Positions 1 to 7,478 of a DNA stretch of 9,927 nucleotides are shown one piece after another. The position numbers and the translations under genes were made by a program. Location: positions 1-9,927 of the forward strand of contig JAQXRK010000088.1 in the NCBI GenBank assembly GCA_029218485.1, written 5' to 3'. Numbering within the stretch: position 1 is the first letter of the stretch; each line of letters opens with the position of its first letter. This stretch comes from a bacterium (GTDB taxonomy: Bacteria; Bacillota; Clostridia; Christensenellales; CAG-138). The notes under the pieces were generated by a model. The model did no database searches. It had not been told where the DNA came from and was given only the letters and a program-made list of their open reading frames with translations.

Positions 1-31
1 TTCTCCGATCCGTCGGCGGCGGAAACGATGC

Positions 32-1468
32 TCAGAGTTTCTTCAGCCCCTCGTTCAGGCGCCGGAGCGATTCCTCCCGGCCGAGCAGCGCGGCGATCTC
101 GATGGCGCCGCCGGGCGTCACCTGCCGGCCCGCCAGCGCGATGCGCACCGGCCAGAGCAGCGTGCCGTTCTTCATGCCCTGCGCGGCGGCAAGCCCGAGC
201 AGCGTTTCATGCAGCGCCTCCTCCGTCCAGTCCGGCAGCGCCTCGAGCTTCGGGATCACCAGCTCGAGCACGGCTTTGGCGACCTCCGGGTTCGTCTTGG
301 ACTTCTTGTTCGTGAACAGGTCGGCTTCGTATTCCGGGAGCGCCGCGAGGAAATCCACCATGCCGGGAATCTGCGTGAAAACCTCGGTGCGCGGCTGCAG
401 GATGCGGCAGAGGATGCCGGTATCCATGCCGCCGATGCCCGCCTCGGCATAGTAGGGCGCCGCGTGCGCGGTGAACGCCTCGGGCGACAGGCGGCGGATG
501 TACTCCGCGTTCATCCACGTCAGCTTGTTCACATCGAAGATCGCGGGCGACTTGCTCATGCCCTCGATCGAAAACGCCTCGATCAGCTCGTCGAGCGTGA
601 AGAACTCGCGCTCGTCCCCCGGGTTCCAGCCGAGCAGCGCCACATAGTTCACGATCGCTTCCTTGAGGTAGCCCTTGTTCAGATAATCCTCAAAATAGGC
701 GTCGCCGTCGCGCTTGCTGAGCTTGTGCTGCGCGTCGCGCATGATCGGCGTCATGTGGATGTAGGCGGGCTTTTCCCAGCCGAACGCATCGTAGAGCAGG
801 TTGTACTTCGGCGTGCTGGCGAGGTACTCGTTGCCGCGCATGACGTGCGTGATGCCCATGGTGTGGTCGTCGATCACGTTGGCAAAGTTATAGGTCGGCA
901 TGCCGTCCGCCTTGATGAGGATCATATCGTCCAGCTCGGCGCAGTCCACGGCGATATGGCCATAGATCACATCGTCGAACGACGCCTCGCCGGTCTCGGG
1001 CACGTTCTGCCGGATGACGTACGGCTCGCCCGCGGCCAGCCGGCGCTCGACCTCCTCCCGGCTCATGTGCAGGCAGTGCTTGTCGTACTTGAACGTCTCG
1101 CCGCGCGCCGCAGCCGCCGCGCGCCGCTCGTCCAGCTCCTCCTTGGTGCAGAAGCAGTAGTACGCCTTGCCCTCGCGCACGAGCTGCTCGGCATAGGGCA
1201 GGTACATGGCCTTGCGCTCGCTCTGCACATACGGGCCGTAGTCCCCGCCGATGTCGGGGCCCTCATCCCACTGCATGCCGATGCTCTGCAGCGTGCGGTA
1301 GATCACGTCCGTCGCGCCCTCCACGTAGCGCTCGCGGTCGGTGTCCTCAATGCGCAGGATAAACCTGCCGCCGTTGTGCTTGGCATACAGATAGGTATAC
1401 AGCGCGCTTCTGAGATTGCCCAGATGCATATAGCCCGTCGGGCTCGGTGCAAATCTTGTTCTTACCAT
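32..1468 (-). CDS. gltX: Glutamyl-tRNA synthetase (GluRS)
   Basis: A 478-residue class I aminoacyl-tRNA synthetase that charges tRNA(Glu) with glutamate in the cytoplasm. The N-terminal Rossmann domain opens with FAPSPTGYMHLG, whose MHLG (residues 14-17) is the HIGH motif, followed by RIEDTD (39-44). A zinc-site pattern C105-x-C107 and C132-x-H134 has the spacing known for E. coli GluRS. The KMSKS loop is KLSKR (249-253). The C-terminal third is the helical anticodon-binding region. Length is normal for the family. The frame is open further upstream, but the start at 1468 is chosen because the conserved domain begins at once (MVRTRFAPSP) and a GAGGAAA Shine-Dalgarno box precedes it. The gene lies 162 bases downstream of glnS on the same strand, and a weak TATAAC at 1503-1508 could give it its own promoter. 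Whether it is discriminating or also charges tRNA(Gln) cannot be read directly, but the adjacent glnS makes misacylation unnecessary. Confidence 0.97.
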   Translation of the reverse strand: MVRTRFAPSPTGYMHLGNLRSALYTYLYAKHNGGRFILRIEDTDRERYVEGATDVIYRTLQSIGMQWDEGPDIGGDYGPYVQSERKAMYLPYAEQLVREGKAYYCFCTKEELDERRAAAAARGETFKYDKHCLHMSREEVERRLAAGEPYVIRQNVPETGEASFDDVIYGHIAVDCAELDDMILIKADGMPTYNFANVIDDHTMGITHVMRGNEYLASTPKYNLLYDAFGWEKPAYIHMTPIMRDAQHKLSKRDGDAYFEDYLNKGYLKEAIVNYVALLGWNPGDEREFFTLDELIEAFSIEGMSKSPAIFDVNKLTWMNAEYIRRLSPEAFTAHAAPYYAEAGIGGMDTGILCRILQPRTEVFTQIPGMVDFLAALPEYEADLFTNKKSKTNPEVAKAVLELVIPKLEALPDWTEEALHETLLGLAAAQGMKNGTLLWPVRIALAGRQVTPGGAIEIAALLGREESLRRLNEGLKKL

Positions 1469-1630
1469 ACTTTCCTCGTTTTCCTCTTCCCCGCTTCTCT
1501 CCGTTATAAAGAGGCAGCGATTCTGTTTCCGCCGCGGAACGGACCGACGCCCGCCCGCATCCTGCCGGCGCCCTGCAGCCGCAGGGACCATCGTGACGGT
1601 GAAACGGCCGTCCCCGTCCGCGCAGGGCCC

Positions 1631-3289
1631 TCAGCCCTTGTAGCCGTCCTTCAGCCCGACGATGCGGTTGAACACCGGCGCGCCGGCGGCGCTGTCGGGA
1701 TCGACGGAGAAATAGCCCGCCCGCAGGAACTGGAACCGCTCGCCCGCGGCCACGTCCCGGAGCGCCGGCTCGGCAAAGCCGCGCTTCACGGTCAGCGAAT
1801 TCCCGTTGAGCCGTTCGATAAAGTCGCGCTCGTCGCCCGCCTCCGCGTCGAGCAGCAGCGGCTCGTACAGCCGGAACTCGGCCCCGATCGCGTGCGCGGC
1901 GCTGACCCAGTGCAGCGTGCCCTTGACCTTGCGCTCGCACAGGCCGCTCTTCGTCTCGGGGTCGTACGTCACATGGACGCAGGTCACATTGCCCTCCGCA
2001 TCGGTATCATAGCCGACGCAGCGCACGATGTACGCGCCCTTGAGGCGCACCTCGCCGTCGGGCTTGAGGCGGAAGAACTTCTTCGGCGGCTCCACCGCGA
2101 AATCCTCGCGCTCGATGTACAGCTCCCGGCCGAACGGCGCGGTGTGCGCGCCGGCCTGCTCGTCGTTCGGGTTGTTCTCGAGGGTGATGTCCTCGAAGCG
2201 CCCCTCCTCCCAGTTGTCCACGACCACGCGCAGCGGGTCGATGACCGCCATGCGGCGCTGGGCATGCGCGTTCAGGTCCTCCCGCACGCAGTGCTCGAGC
2301 ATGGCCGTTTCCACAACGGAGTCGGCCTTGGCCACGCCGATGCGGTCCAGAAAATCGCGGATGCTGGCGGGGGTATAGCCGCGGCGGCGCAGGCCGCACA
2401 GCGTGGGCATGCGCGGGTCGTCCCAGCCGGACACATGCCCCTCCTCGACGAGCCGCCGGAGATACCGCTTGCTCATGATCGTGTTGGTGAGGTTCAGCCG
2501 CGCAAACTCGATCTGCCGCGGCTTCTGCTCAAACCCGCACTGCTCCACGACCCAGTTGTACAGCGGCCGGTGCGCCTCAAACTCCAGGCTGCAGAGCGAG
2601 TGCGTGATGCCCTCGATCGCGTCCTCAATGGGGTGCGCAAAATCGTACATCGGATAGATGCACCACTTGTCGCCGGTCTGGTGATGGGGAATGTGCAGAA
2701 TGCGGTACAGCGCCGGATCGCGCATGTTCATGTTCGGCGACGCCATGTCGATCTTGGCGCGCAGCGTGTGCGACCCGTCGGGAAATTCGCCGTTCTTCAT
2801 GCGCTCGAACAGGTCGAGGTTCTCCTCGACGGAGCGGTCGCGCCACGGGCTGTTCCTGCCCGGCTCGGTGAGCGTGCCGCGGTACTCGCGCATTTGCTCC
2901 GCGGAGAGGTCGTCCACATACGCAACGCCCTTTTGGATGAGCCGGACGGCCAGCTCATAGCACCGGTCGAAATAGCTCGAGCCGAAGCGGAGCTGATCCC
3001 ACCGGAAGCCCAGCCAGCGGATGTCCTCCTGAATGGCCTCGATGTATTCGACATCCTCCTTGGTCGGGTTCGTATCGTCAAAGCGGAGGTTGCACGTGCC
3101 GCCGTACTGCTCCGCCATGCCGAAATCGATGCACAGCGCCTTGGCGTGCCCGATGTGCAGGTAGCCGTTCGGTTCGGGCGGGAAGCGGGTCTTCACGCGC
3201 GGGTCGGTCTCCCCCGCGTCGCGCCGCGCCTGCAGGTCGGCCTCGATCTGCTCCTCGATAAAATTCTTGCTGCTGATGATTTCTTCCAT
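1631..3289 (-). CDS. glnS: Glutaminyl-tRNA synthetase (GlnRS)
   Basis: A 552-residue class I synthetase, close to the 554 residues of E. coli GlnRS, that joins glutamine directly to tRNA(Gln). Visible motifs are PPEPNGYLHIGHAKA with a perfect HIGH at residues 45-48, RFDDTNP (69-75), the GlnRS/eukaryotic-GluRS type block SPWRDRSVEENLDLF (147-161), and the KMSKS equivalent IMSKR (271-275) followed by GWDDPRMPTL. The C-terminal ~200 residues are the two beta-barrel anticodon-binding domains. The start at 3289 has a GGAGG box nine bases upstream and lies about 25 bases from the predicted transcription start, so the leader is too short for a T-box. The gene probably shares a transcript with gltX. 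Most Gram-positive bacteria lack GlnRS and use the GatCAB transamidation route, so if the host is a Bacillota member this gene is probably an inherited or laterally gained exception, as known in some Clostridia. Confidence 0.97.
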   Translation of the reverse strand: MEEIISSKNFIEEQIEADLQARRDAGETDPRVKTRFPPEPNGYLHIGHAKALCIDFGMAEQYGGTCNLRFDDTNPTKEDVEYIEAIQEDIRWLGFRWDQLRFGSSYFDRCYELAVRLIQKGVAYVDDLSAEQMREYRGTLTEPGRNSPWRDRSVEENLDLFERMKNGEFPDGSHTLRAKIDMASPNMNMRDPALYRILHIPHHQTGDKWCIYPMYDFAHPIEDAIEGITHSLCSLEFEAHRPLYNWVVEQCGFEQKPRQIEFARLNLTNTIMSKRYLRRLVEEGHVSGWDDPRMPTLCGLRRRGYTPASIRDFLDRIGVAKADSVVETAMLEHCVREDLNAHAQRRMAVIDPLRVVVDNWEEGRFEDITLENNPNDEQAGAHTAPFGRELYIEREDFAVEPPKKFFRLKPDGEVRLKGAYIVRCVGYDTDAEGNVTCVHVTYDPETKSGLCERKVKGTLHWVSAAHAIGAEFRLYEPLLLDAEAGDERDFIERLNGNSLTVKRGFAEPALRDVAAGERFQFLRAGYFSVDPDSAAGAPVFNRIVGLKDGYKG

Positions 3290-3318
3290 CCCGTTCTGCC
3301 TCCAAAGTATTACATTTT

Positions 3319-3347
3319 ATTATCTCCATATCCTGCAAAATTGTCAA
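3319..3347 (-). promoter_or_regulatory. Sigma-70/SigA-type promoter of glnS
   Basis: Read on the minus strand, a perfect -35 TTGACA (3347-3342) is followed by a 17-base spacer and a -10 GATAAT (3324-3319, five of six matches). It sits about 30 bases upstream of the glnS start codon and points at it. This is the best vegetative promoter in the window, fitting a constitutively expressed housekeeping synthetase. No T-box or other leader structure fits between it and the start codon. Confidence 0.85.
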
Positions 3348-3366
3348 CGCGCCAAACGGCTTTTAT

Positions 3367-3395
3367 TTGCGAATCCGGCCATCGTGTGGTATACT
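3367..3395 (+). promoter_or_regulatory. Promoter of the beta-hydroxyacid dehydrogenase gene
   Basis: TTGCGA (3367-3372), a 17-base spacer, then TATACT (3390-3395). The -10 is preceded by TG at 3387-3388, giving an extended -10 TGGTATACT. The predicted start near 3402 leaves a leader of about 44 bases before the ATG at 3446. It is back-to-back with the glnS promoter, and the two -35 boxes are only about 20 bases apart. Confidence 0.75.
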
Positions 3396-3445
3396 TTTTC
3401 AAATTATTGTCTGAAAATCTGTCATCGGCTCGGGAGGAACGGCAT

Positions 3446-4312
3446 ATGCACAACCTTGCATGGATCGGCACTGGCGTCATGGGCGGCCCCATGGCGGGAC
3501 ACCTGCTCGACGCGGGCTACGCGCTCAGCGTCTATACGCGCACGCGCGCGAAGGCGCTCCCCCTCGCCGGGCGCGGCGCGCGCCTGTGCGATTCCGTGGC
3601 CGATTGCGTGCGCGGCGCGGATGCGGTCATCACGATGGTCGGCTTCGTGCCCGATGTGGAAGCGGTCTATTTCGGCAGCGACGGCATCCTTGAGAACGCG
3701 GAGCCGGGCGCGCTGCTGATCGATATGACGACCACCGCCCCGTCGCTCTCCGTGCGCATTTACGAGGCGGCGAAGGCGCGCGGCCTCTTCGCGCTCGACG
3801 CGCCGGTCTCCGGCGGGGATGTGGGCGCAAGGAACGGCACGCTGTCCATCATGGCGGGCGGCGACCGGCAGGCCTTCGACCGGGCCATGGAGCTGTTCCG
3901 GCATCTGGGCAAAACGATCCATCACACCGGTGCGGCCGGCACGGGCCAGCACACGAAGATGGCCAACCAGATCGCCATCTGCGGCGCCATCGCTGGCGCG
4001 TGCGAGGCGCTCACCTACGCCGAAAAGGCGGGGCTGGATCCCGAGAACATGCTCTCGTGCATCAGCGGCGGTGCGGCCGGCTCCTGGCAGCTCTCCAACA
4101 TGATTCCGCGCGTATTGAAAGACGATCTGAACCCGGGCTTCTTCATCAAGCACCAGGTCAAGGACCTGCGCATCGCGAGGGAGGAGGCGGCCGGCAGCGG
4201 CGCGCAGCTCCCGGTGCTCGAGCTCGTGGCGGCGATGTACGAGCAGCTCCTGTCCGAAGGCGACGGCGAGCTGGGCACACAGGCGCTCATCAAAGCGTAC
4301 CGGGAGGGCTGA
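3446..4312 (+). CDS. NAD(P)-dependent beta-hydroxyacid dehydrogenase (3-hydroxyisobutyrate dehydrogenase / tartronate semialdehyde reductase family)
   Basis: A 288-residue cytoplasmic oxidoreductase that interconverts a beta-hydroxyacid and its semialdehyde. The N-terminal Rossmann motif GTGVMGGPMAGHL has GxGxxG at residues 8-13. The substrate-binding segment DAPVSGGDVGARNGTLSIMAGG (118-139, with S122-G123-G124) and the family's catalytic lysine in TGQHTKMANQ (K171) are intact. KDL at 239-241 matches the conserved C-terminal helix contact. TRTR after the second strand (31-34) favours NADP(H), an inference from charge only. The ATG at 3446 directly precedes the Rossmann fold and has a GGGAGG box at 3432-3437. 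The exact substrate (3-hydroxyisobutyrate, tartronate semialdehyde, glyoxylate, succinic semialdehyde or another) cannot be set from motifs. It has its own promoter and is separated from the downstream operon by a hairpin, so it need not act in the same pathway. Confidence 0.92.
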   Translation: MHNLAWIGTGVMGGPMAGHLLDAGYALSVYTRTRAKALPLAGRGARLCDSVADCVRGADAVITMVGFVPDVEAVYFGSDGILENAEPGALLIDMTTTAPSLSVRIYEAAKARGLFALDAPVSGGDVGARNGTLSIMAGGDRQAFDRAMELFRHLGKTIHHTGAAGTGQHTKMANQIAICGAIAGACEALTYAEKAGLDPENMLSCISGGAAGSWQLSNMIPRVLKDDLNPGFFIKHQVKDLRIAREEAAGSGAQLPVLELVAAMYEQLLSEGDGELGTQALIKAYREG

Positions 4313-4338
4313 GCCCCCTCCGAAACTCCGGGCTGATC

Positions 4339-4356
4339 GGGGGATTCTCCCCCTTT
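4339..4356 (+). terminator. Short candidate intrinsic terminator after the dehydrogenase
   Basis: GGGGGA (4339-4344), loop TTC, TCCCCC (4348-4353), then only three T. The stem is perfect but six base pairs long and the T-run is short, so it is at best a weak terminator. It lies between the dehydrogenase stop and the extended -10 of the next operon. Confidence 0.4.
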
Positions 4357-4363
4357 GGCAATA

Positions 4364-4372
4364 TGGTATTAT
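4364..4372 (+). promoter_or_regulatory. Extended -10 promoter of the oxoamine synthase-SDR operon
   Basis: TGG followed by TATTAT (4367-4372) is an extended -10 box with one mismatch in the hexamer; no good -35 lies at the right distance. An overlapping alternative is TTGGCA (4355-4360), a 17-base spacer and TTTTAT (4378-4383). Either would give a leader of roughly 60-70 bases before the start at 4449. Confidence 0.5.
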
Positions 4373-4448
4373 GGTTCTTTTATTCCAATGCGCCGCCGGC
4401 ACGATGGGATGGGTTGCGGGCGGCCAAAGACCGACAAGGAGGTAACAC

Positions 4449-5633
4449 ATGCCAACGGATTTATTCGCAAAACCAAAGAACATGTATGTGCAGCAGGCGC
4501 GCCAGCTTGGCGTCTACCCGTACTTCCATGAGCTGGAGTCGCGGCAGGACACCGAGGTCATCATGGAGGGCAAGCGCCGCATTATGCTCGGCTCGAACAA
4601 CTATCTCGGCCTGACCGTGCATCCGCGCGTGATCGCCGCGGGCGTGCAGGCGCTCCAGACCTTCGGGTCCGGCTGCTCGGGCTCGCGGTTTCTCAACGGC
4701 ACGCTGAGCCTGCACACGCAGCTCGAGCGCGAGCTGGCCGGCTTTCTGCACAAGGAGGCGGTCATGACGTTCTCGACCGGCTTCCAGTCCAACCTCGGCA
4801 TCATCTCCGCCATCTGCGGCAAGGACGATTACATCCTCTCCGATAAGGAGAACCATGCGAGCATCTACGACGGCTGCAAGCTCTCGTACGCCAAGATGCT
4901 CCGCTACCGCCACAACGACATGGAGGAGCTGGAGCGGCGGCTGCAGCAGGTGCCGGATACGGCCGGCTGCCTGATCGTCACCGACGGCGTGTTCTCCATG
5001 GGCGGCGATATCTGCAACCTGCCGGAGATCGTGCGGCTCGCCAAGAAATACGGCGCGCGCGTCATGGTGGACGATGCGCACGGCCTCGGCGTGATCGGCG
5101 AGGGCGGCCGCGGCACCGCCTCCTACTATGGGCTCGAGGACGAGGTGGACATCATCATGGGCACGTTCTCCAAATCCCTCGCGTCCATCGGCGGCTTCAT
5201 GGCCGCCAGCGAGGAGGTCGTGGACTATGTGCGCCATGCCTCCCGCCCCTACATCTTCTGCGCGTCCATACCGCCCGCGAGCTGCGCGACCGCGCTCGAG
5301 GCGCTGCACATCCTCATGGAGCAGCCGGAGCTGCCGGCACGCCTGTGCGCGCTGGCCAAGCACATGCGCGAGGGGCTGCGCGCGCGCGGCATCTCCATCC
5401 GCGAGAGCGACACGCCGATCATCCCGATCTATACGTACGATGCGCTCAACACGCTCACCGTGGCCAAGGAGCTGTACGATGAGGGCGTGTATGTCAATCC
5501 CGTGCTGCCCCCGGCGACGCACCCGTCCGAGTGCCTGCTGCGGACAAGCTACATGGCTACCCATACCGAGGCGCTGCTCGATGAGGCGCTCGACATCATC
5601 GAAAGGGTGGTGCTGCGGCATGTCGCAGAGTAA
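4449..5633 (+). CDS. PLP-dependent alpha-oxoamine synthase, serine palmitoyltransferase-like
   Basis: A 394-residue fold-type I PLP enzyme of the alpha-oxoamine synthase family (BioF, Kbl, HemA, Spt, CqsA), which condenses an amino acid with an acyl thioester and releases CO2. Intact features are GSNNYLGL (48-55), NHAS with the PLP-stacking His136, VDDAHG with Asp208 and His211, the Schiff-base lysine K242 in GTFSKS, and LLRTS with R365, aligned to the carboxylate-binding Arg of Sphingomonas Spt. FGSGCSGSRFLNGT (72-85), STGFQSNLG (109-117), RPYIF (266-270) and YVNPVLPPAT (348-357) look more like bacterial serine palmitoyltransferases than Kbl (typically VRFICGT) or BioF (typically SGGSRL). 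VDDAHG itself is BioF-like. A near-perfect AAGGAGGT at 4436-4443 with a 5-base spacer fixes the start. The gene overlaps the downstream SDR by 14 bases. Family is certain; the Spt-like substrate call is a recollection-based inference, with BioF or Kbl as alternatives. Confidence 0.9.
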   Translation: MPTDLFAKPKNMYVQQARQLGVYPYFHELESRQDTEVIMEGKRRIMLGSNNYLGLTVHPRVIAAGVQALQTFGSGCSGSRFLNGTLSLHTQLERELAGFLHKEAVMTFSTGFQSNLGIISAICGKDDYILSDKENHASIYDGCKLSYAKMLRYRHNDMEELERRLQQVPDTAGCLIVTDGVFSMGGDICNLPEIVRLAKKYGARVMVDDAHGLGVIGEGGRGTASYYGLEDEVDIIMGTFSKSLASIGGFMAASEEVVDYVRHASRPYIFCASIPPASCATALEALHILMEQPELPARLCALAKHMREGLRARGISIRESDTPIIPIYTYDALNTLTVAKELYDEGVYVNPVLPPATHPSECLLRTSYMATHTEALLDEALDIIERVVLRHVAE

Positions 5634-6420
5634 GGGCGTCGTACTCGTCACCGGCGCGTCGAACGGCATCGGCCTTGCGGCGGCGAACGCGTTTCTGGAC
5701 GCGGGCTATACCGTGTACGGCCTGTCCCGCCATCCGTTCCCCGGCGCGCGCCACAGGCATCTGGTCGCGGACGTCACCGATGAGGCCGGCGTCACGGCCG
5801 CGGTGGACGCGATCCTCTCCGAGCAGGGCCGGCTCGACGTCCTCGTGAACAACGCCGGCTTCGGCATCTCCGGCGCGGTTGAGTTCACGAGCGACCGGGA
5901 GGCGCGCAGGCAGTTCGACGTCAACCTGTTCGGCACGCTCAACTGCATCCGCGCCGTGCTGCCGCACATGCGCGCGCAGCGCTCCGGCATGATCCTGAAC
6001 CTCGGCTCCGTCGCGGGCGTGATCCCGATCCCGTTCCAGGCGTTCTACTCGGCCGCAAAAGCCGCCATCGGCTCGATCACGATGGCCCTGCAGAACGAGG
6101 TGCGCCCGTTCTGCGTGCGCGTCTCGGCGCTGCTGCCCGGCGATGTCAAAACCGGCTTCACCGCCGCACGCGAAAAGAACGCGGCCGGCAGCGATGTTTA
6201 CGCGGCGCTCGACCGCTCGGTCGCGGGCATGGAGCGCGATGAGCAGAACGGCATGGCGCCCGCGGTGATCGGCCGGCGCATCGTCGCCATTGCCGAAAAA
6301 AAGCGCCCGAAGGCGCTGTACAGCTGCGGGCTGCAGTACCAGTTCTTCCTGCTGCTGCAGCGGGTCCTGCCCGTGCGCACGCTCAACTGGCTCGTCGGCC
6401 TCCTGTACGCAAAGGCATAG
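5620..6420 (+). CDS. Classical SDR-family oxidoreductase, candidate 3-keto (sphinganine-type) reductase
   Basis: A 266-residue classical short-chain dehydrogenase/reductase. It shows the cofactor motif TGASNGIG (11-18), NNAG (77-80), N102, catalytic S130, and Y143-x-x-x-K147 in FYSAAKAA. R37 after the second strand (GLSRH) suggests NADP(H). The C-terminus ends in a hydrophobic stretch (roughly 234-263, rich in F, L, W, Y), which could bring the enzyme to the membrane. The ATG at 5620 lies inside the preceding gene (14-base overlap, +1 frame), with GGTGG at 5606-5610 as a modest ribosome site, so translation is probably coupled to the oxoamine synthase. Coupling suggests it reduces the ketone made by the upstream enzyme, as 3-ketodihydrosphingosine reductase does after Spt. 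Motifs alone fit many substrates, so only the family is certain. The strong terminator downstream closes the operon. Confidence 0.9.
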   Translation: MSQSKGVVLVTGASNGIGLAAANAFLDAGYTVYGLSRHPFPGARHRHLVADVTDEAGVTAAVDAILSEQGRLDVLVNNAGFGISGAVEFTSDREARRQFDVNLFGTLNCIRAVLPHMRAQRSGMILNLGSVAGVIPIPFQAFYSAAKAAIGSITMALQNEVRPFCVRVSALLPGDVKTGFTAAREKNAAGSDVYAALDRSVAGMERDEQNGMAPAVIGRRIVAIAEKKRPKALYSCGLQYQFFLLLQRVLPVRTLNWLVGLLYAKA

Positions 6421-6457
6421 GCAGGTAAGCAAAGGGCGCATCCCCAAATAACGATCG

Positions 6458-6495
6458 CGGAGCGGACGGTTTCATCCCGTCCGCTCCGTTGTTTT
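6458..6495 (+). terminator. Strong rho-independent terminator of the oxoamine synthase-SDR operon
   Basis: A perfect 12-base-pair stem, CGGAGCGGACGG (6458-6469) with CCGTCCGCTCCG (6477-6488), and a seven-base loop, followed by TTGTTTT (6489-6495). It begins 37 bases after the SDR stop. On the minus strand the stem is followed by only a weak T-rich stretch, so a role in ending ZIP transcripts is possible but less convincing. Confidence 0.92.
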
Positions 6496-6625
6496 CCCGG
6501 CCGATGTGGGCGGTTTTGCCCAGAGAGGCGCAGCGCCCGTGCCGCAGCGGCGGCCTGCGCCGTCCGCCGTCATTCCCTTTTCCAATGCCGATATCCGGCG
6601 CTTTCCGAAACGGCGCCGCGCGCCC

Positions 6626-7435
6626 TCAGCCCAGCGCGACGTCGAGCACCATCATGGCGGCAAAGCCCGCCATTGCGCCGAGCGTGCCCGCGTGCGAGTG
6701 CTCGCCGAGGCGCGCCTCCGGGATCAGCTCCTCCACGACCACATACAGCATGGCCCCGGCGGCAAACGCGAGCAGCCACGGCATATACGGGGAGATCAGC
6801 GGCGCAAGCAGCACCACCAGCACGCCGGCAACCGGCTCCACAATGCCGCTGGCCGCGCCGTAGAGGAACGCCCTCGCGGGCCGCAGCCCCTCCTGCCGGA
6901 GCGGCAGCGAGATCGCCGCGCCCTCGGGGAAGTTCTGGATGCCCATGCCGATCGCAAGCGCCATCGCGCCCGCGTACAGCCCCGTGCCGCCCACGGCCTC
7001 CGCGCCCGTCTGCGCGGCCGCGCGCGCGAACGACAGCCCGACCGCCATGCCCTCCGGGATATTGTGCAGCGTCACGGCCAGCACGAGCAGCGTCGTGCGC
7101 CGCCACGCCGAGGAAACGCCCTCGGCCTCCGTGGAGCCGGGATGCAGGTGCGGCAATACCGAGTCGAGCAGCATCATGAACGCCACGCCGAGCGCAAACC
7201 CGCCCAGCGCGGGCAGCCATCCGGGTCCTCCGGCCGCCTCGGCCTCCTCAATGGCGGGGATGAGCAGGCTCCAGACCGACGCGGCGATCATCACGCCCGC
7301 GGCAAAGCCCAGCGCCGCGCGCTGGATGCGCGGGTCCGTCCTCTTGCGCAGCAGAAATACCGTTGCGGCGCCGAGCGCCGTCATCAGGCAGGTAAAGCCG
7401 GTTCCGGCCGCGGCGAACAGCAAAGCTCGTTCCAT
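6626..7435 (-). CDS. ZIP-family divalent metal (zinc) transporter, GufA/ZupT-like
   Basis: A 269-residue inner-membrane protein with about eight hydrophobic helices, of the ZIP family that imports Zn2+ and related divalent metals. The signature metal-site motifs are HNIPEG (124-129) and QNFPEG (167-172) in adjacent core helices, and a further acidic pair is in VVEELIPE (233-240). Short His-bearing segments HLH (96-98) and HSH (246-248) sit in loops. Three consecutive ATG codons are possible starts. The third (MERALLF, at 7435) is chosen because GGAGG then stands seven bases upstream, while the first would be almost on top of it; the second (7438) is also plausible. The open frame continues to 7498, but that part overlaps the promoter. 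Monocistronic, with its own extended -10 promoter. No metal-regulator operator such as a Zur box was recognised. Confidence 0.93.
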   Translation of the reverse strand: MERALLFAAAGTGFTCLMTALGAATVFLLRKRTDPRIQRAALGFAAGVMIAASVWSLLIPAIEEAEAAGGPGWLPALGGFALGVAFMMLLDSVLPHLHPGSTEAEGVSSAWRRTTLLVLAVTLHNIPEGMAVGLSFARAAAQTGAEAVGGTGLYAGAMALAIGMGIQNFPEGAAISLPLRQEGLRPARAFLYGAASGIVEPVAGVLVVLLAPLISPYMPWLLAFAAGAMLYVVVEELIPEARLGEHSHAGTLGAMAGFAAMMVLDVALG

Positions 7436-7469
7436 CATCATTCCTCCGTTAACCGATGTCATCCTCTTC

Positions 7470-7478
7470 ATTATACCA
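7470..7478 (-). promoter_or_regulatory. Extended -10 promoter of the ZIP transporter gene
   Basis: Read on the minus strand, TGG followed by a perfect TATAAT (7475-7470). The -35 region is poor, as expected for extended -10 promoters. It is about 35 bases upstream of the chosen ZIP start. Confidence 0.7.

Noticed and set aside
1469..1630. T-box, terminator or promoter in the glnS-gltX gap
   Set aside because: No T-box consensus is seen. A 6-bp hairpin (1571-1586, CCCTGC/GCAGGG) has no T-run, and TATAAC at 1508-1503 on the minus strand has no matching -35.
209..4312. A very long plus-strand open frame (over 1300 codons) covering both synthetase genes and running into the dehydrogenase
   Set aside because: It is the antisense shadow of gltX and glnS in GC-rich DNA. 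Its first ~1080 residues have no recognisable domain, while the minus strand gives textbook synthetases; only the part from 3446 is real.
3422..4483. Minus-strand open frame of 353 codons opposite the dehydrogenase
   Set aside because: Arg/Ala/His-rich composition typical of GC-rich antisense frames, with no motifs; the plus strand carries a complete enzyme.
4461..5669. Minus-strand open frame of 402 codons opposite the oxoamine synthase
   Set aside because: Same antisense artefact; no domain and low-complexity His/Ala/Arg content.
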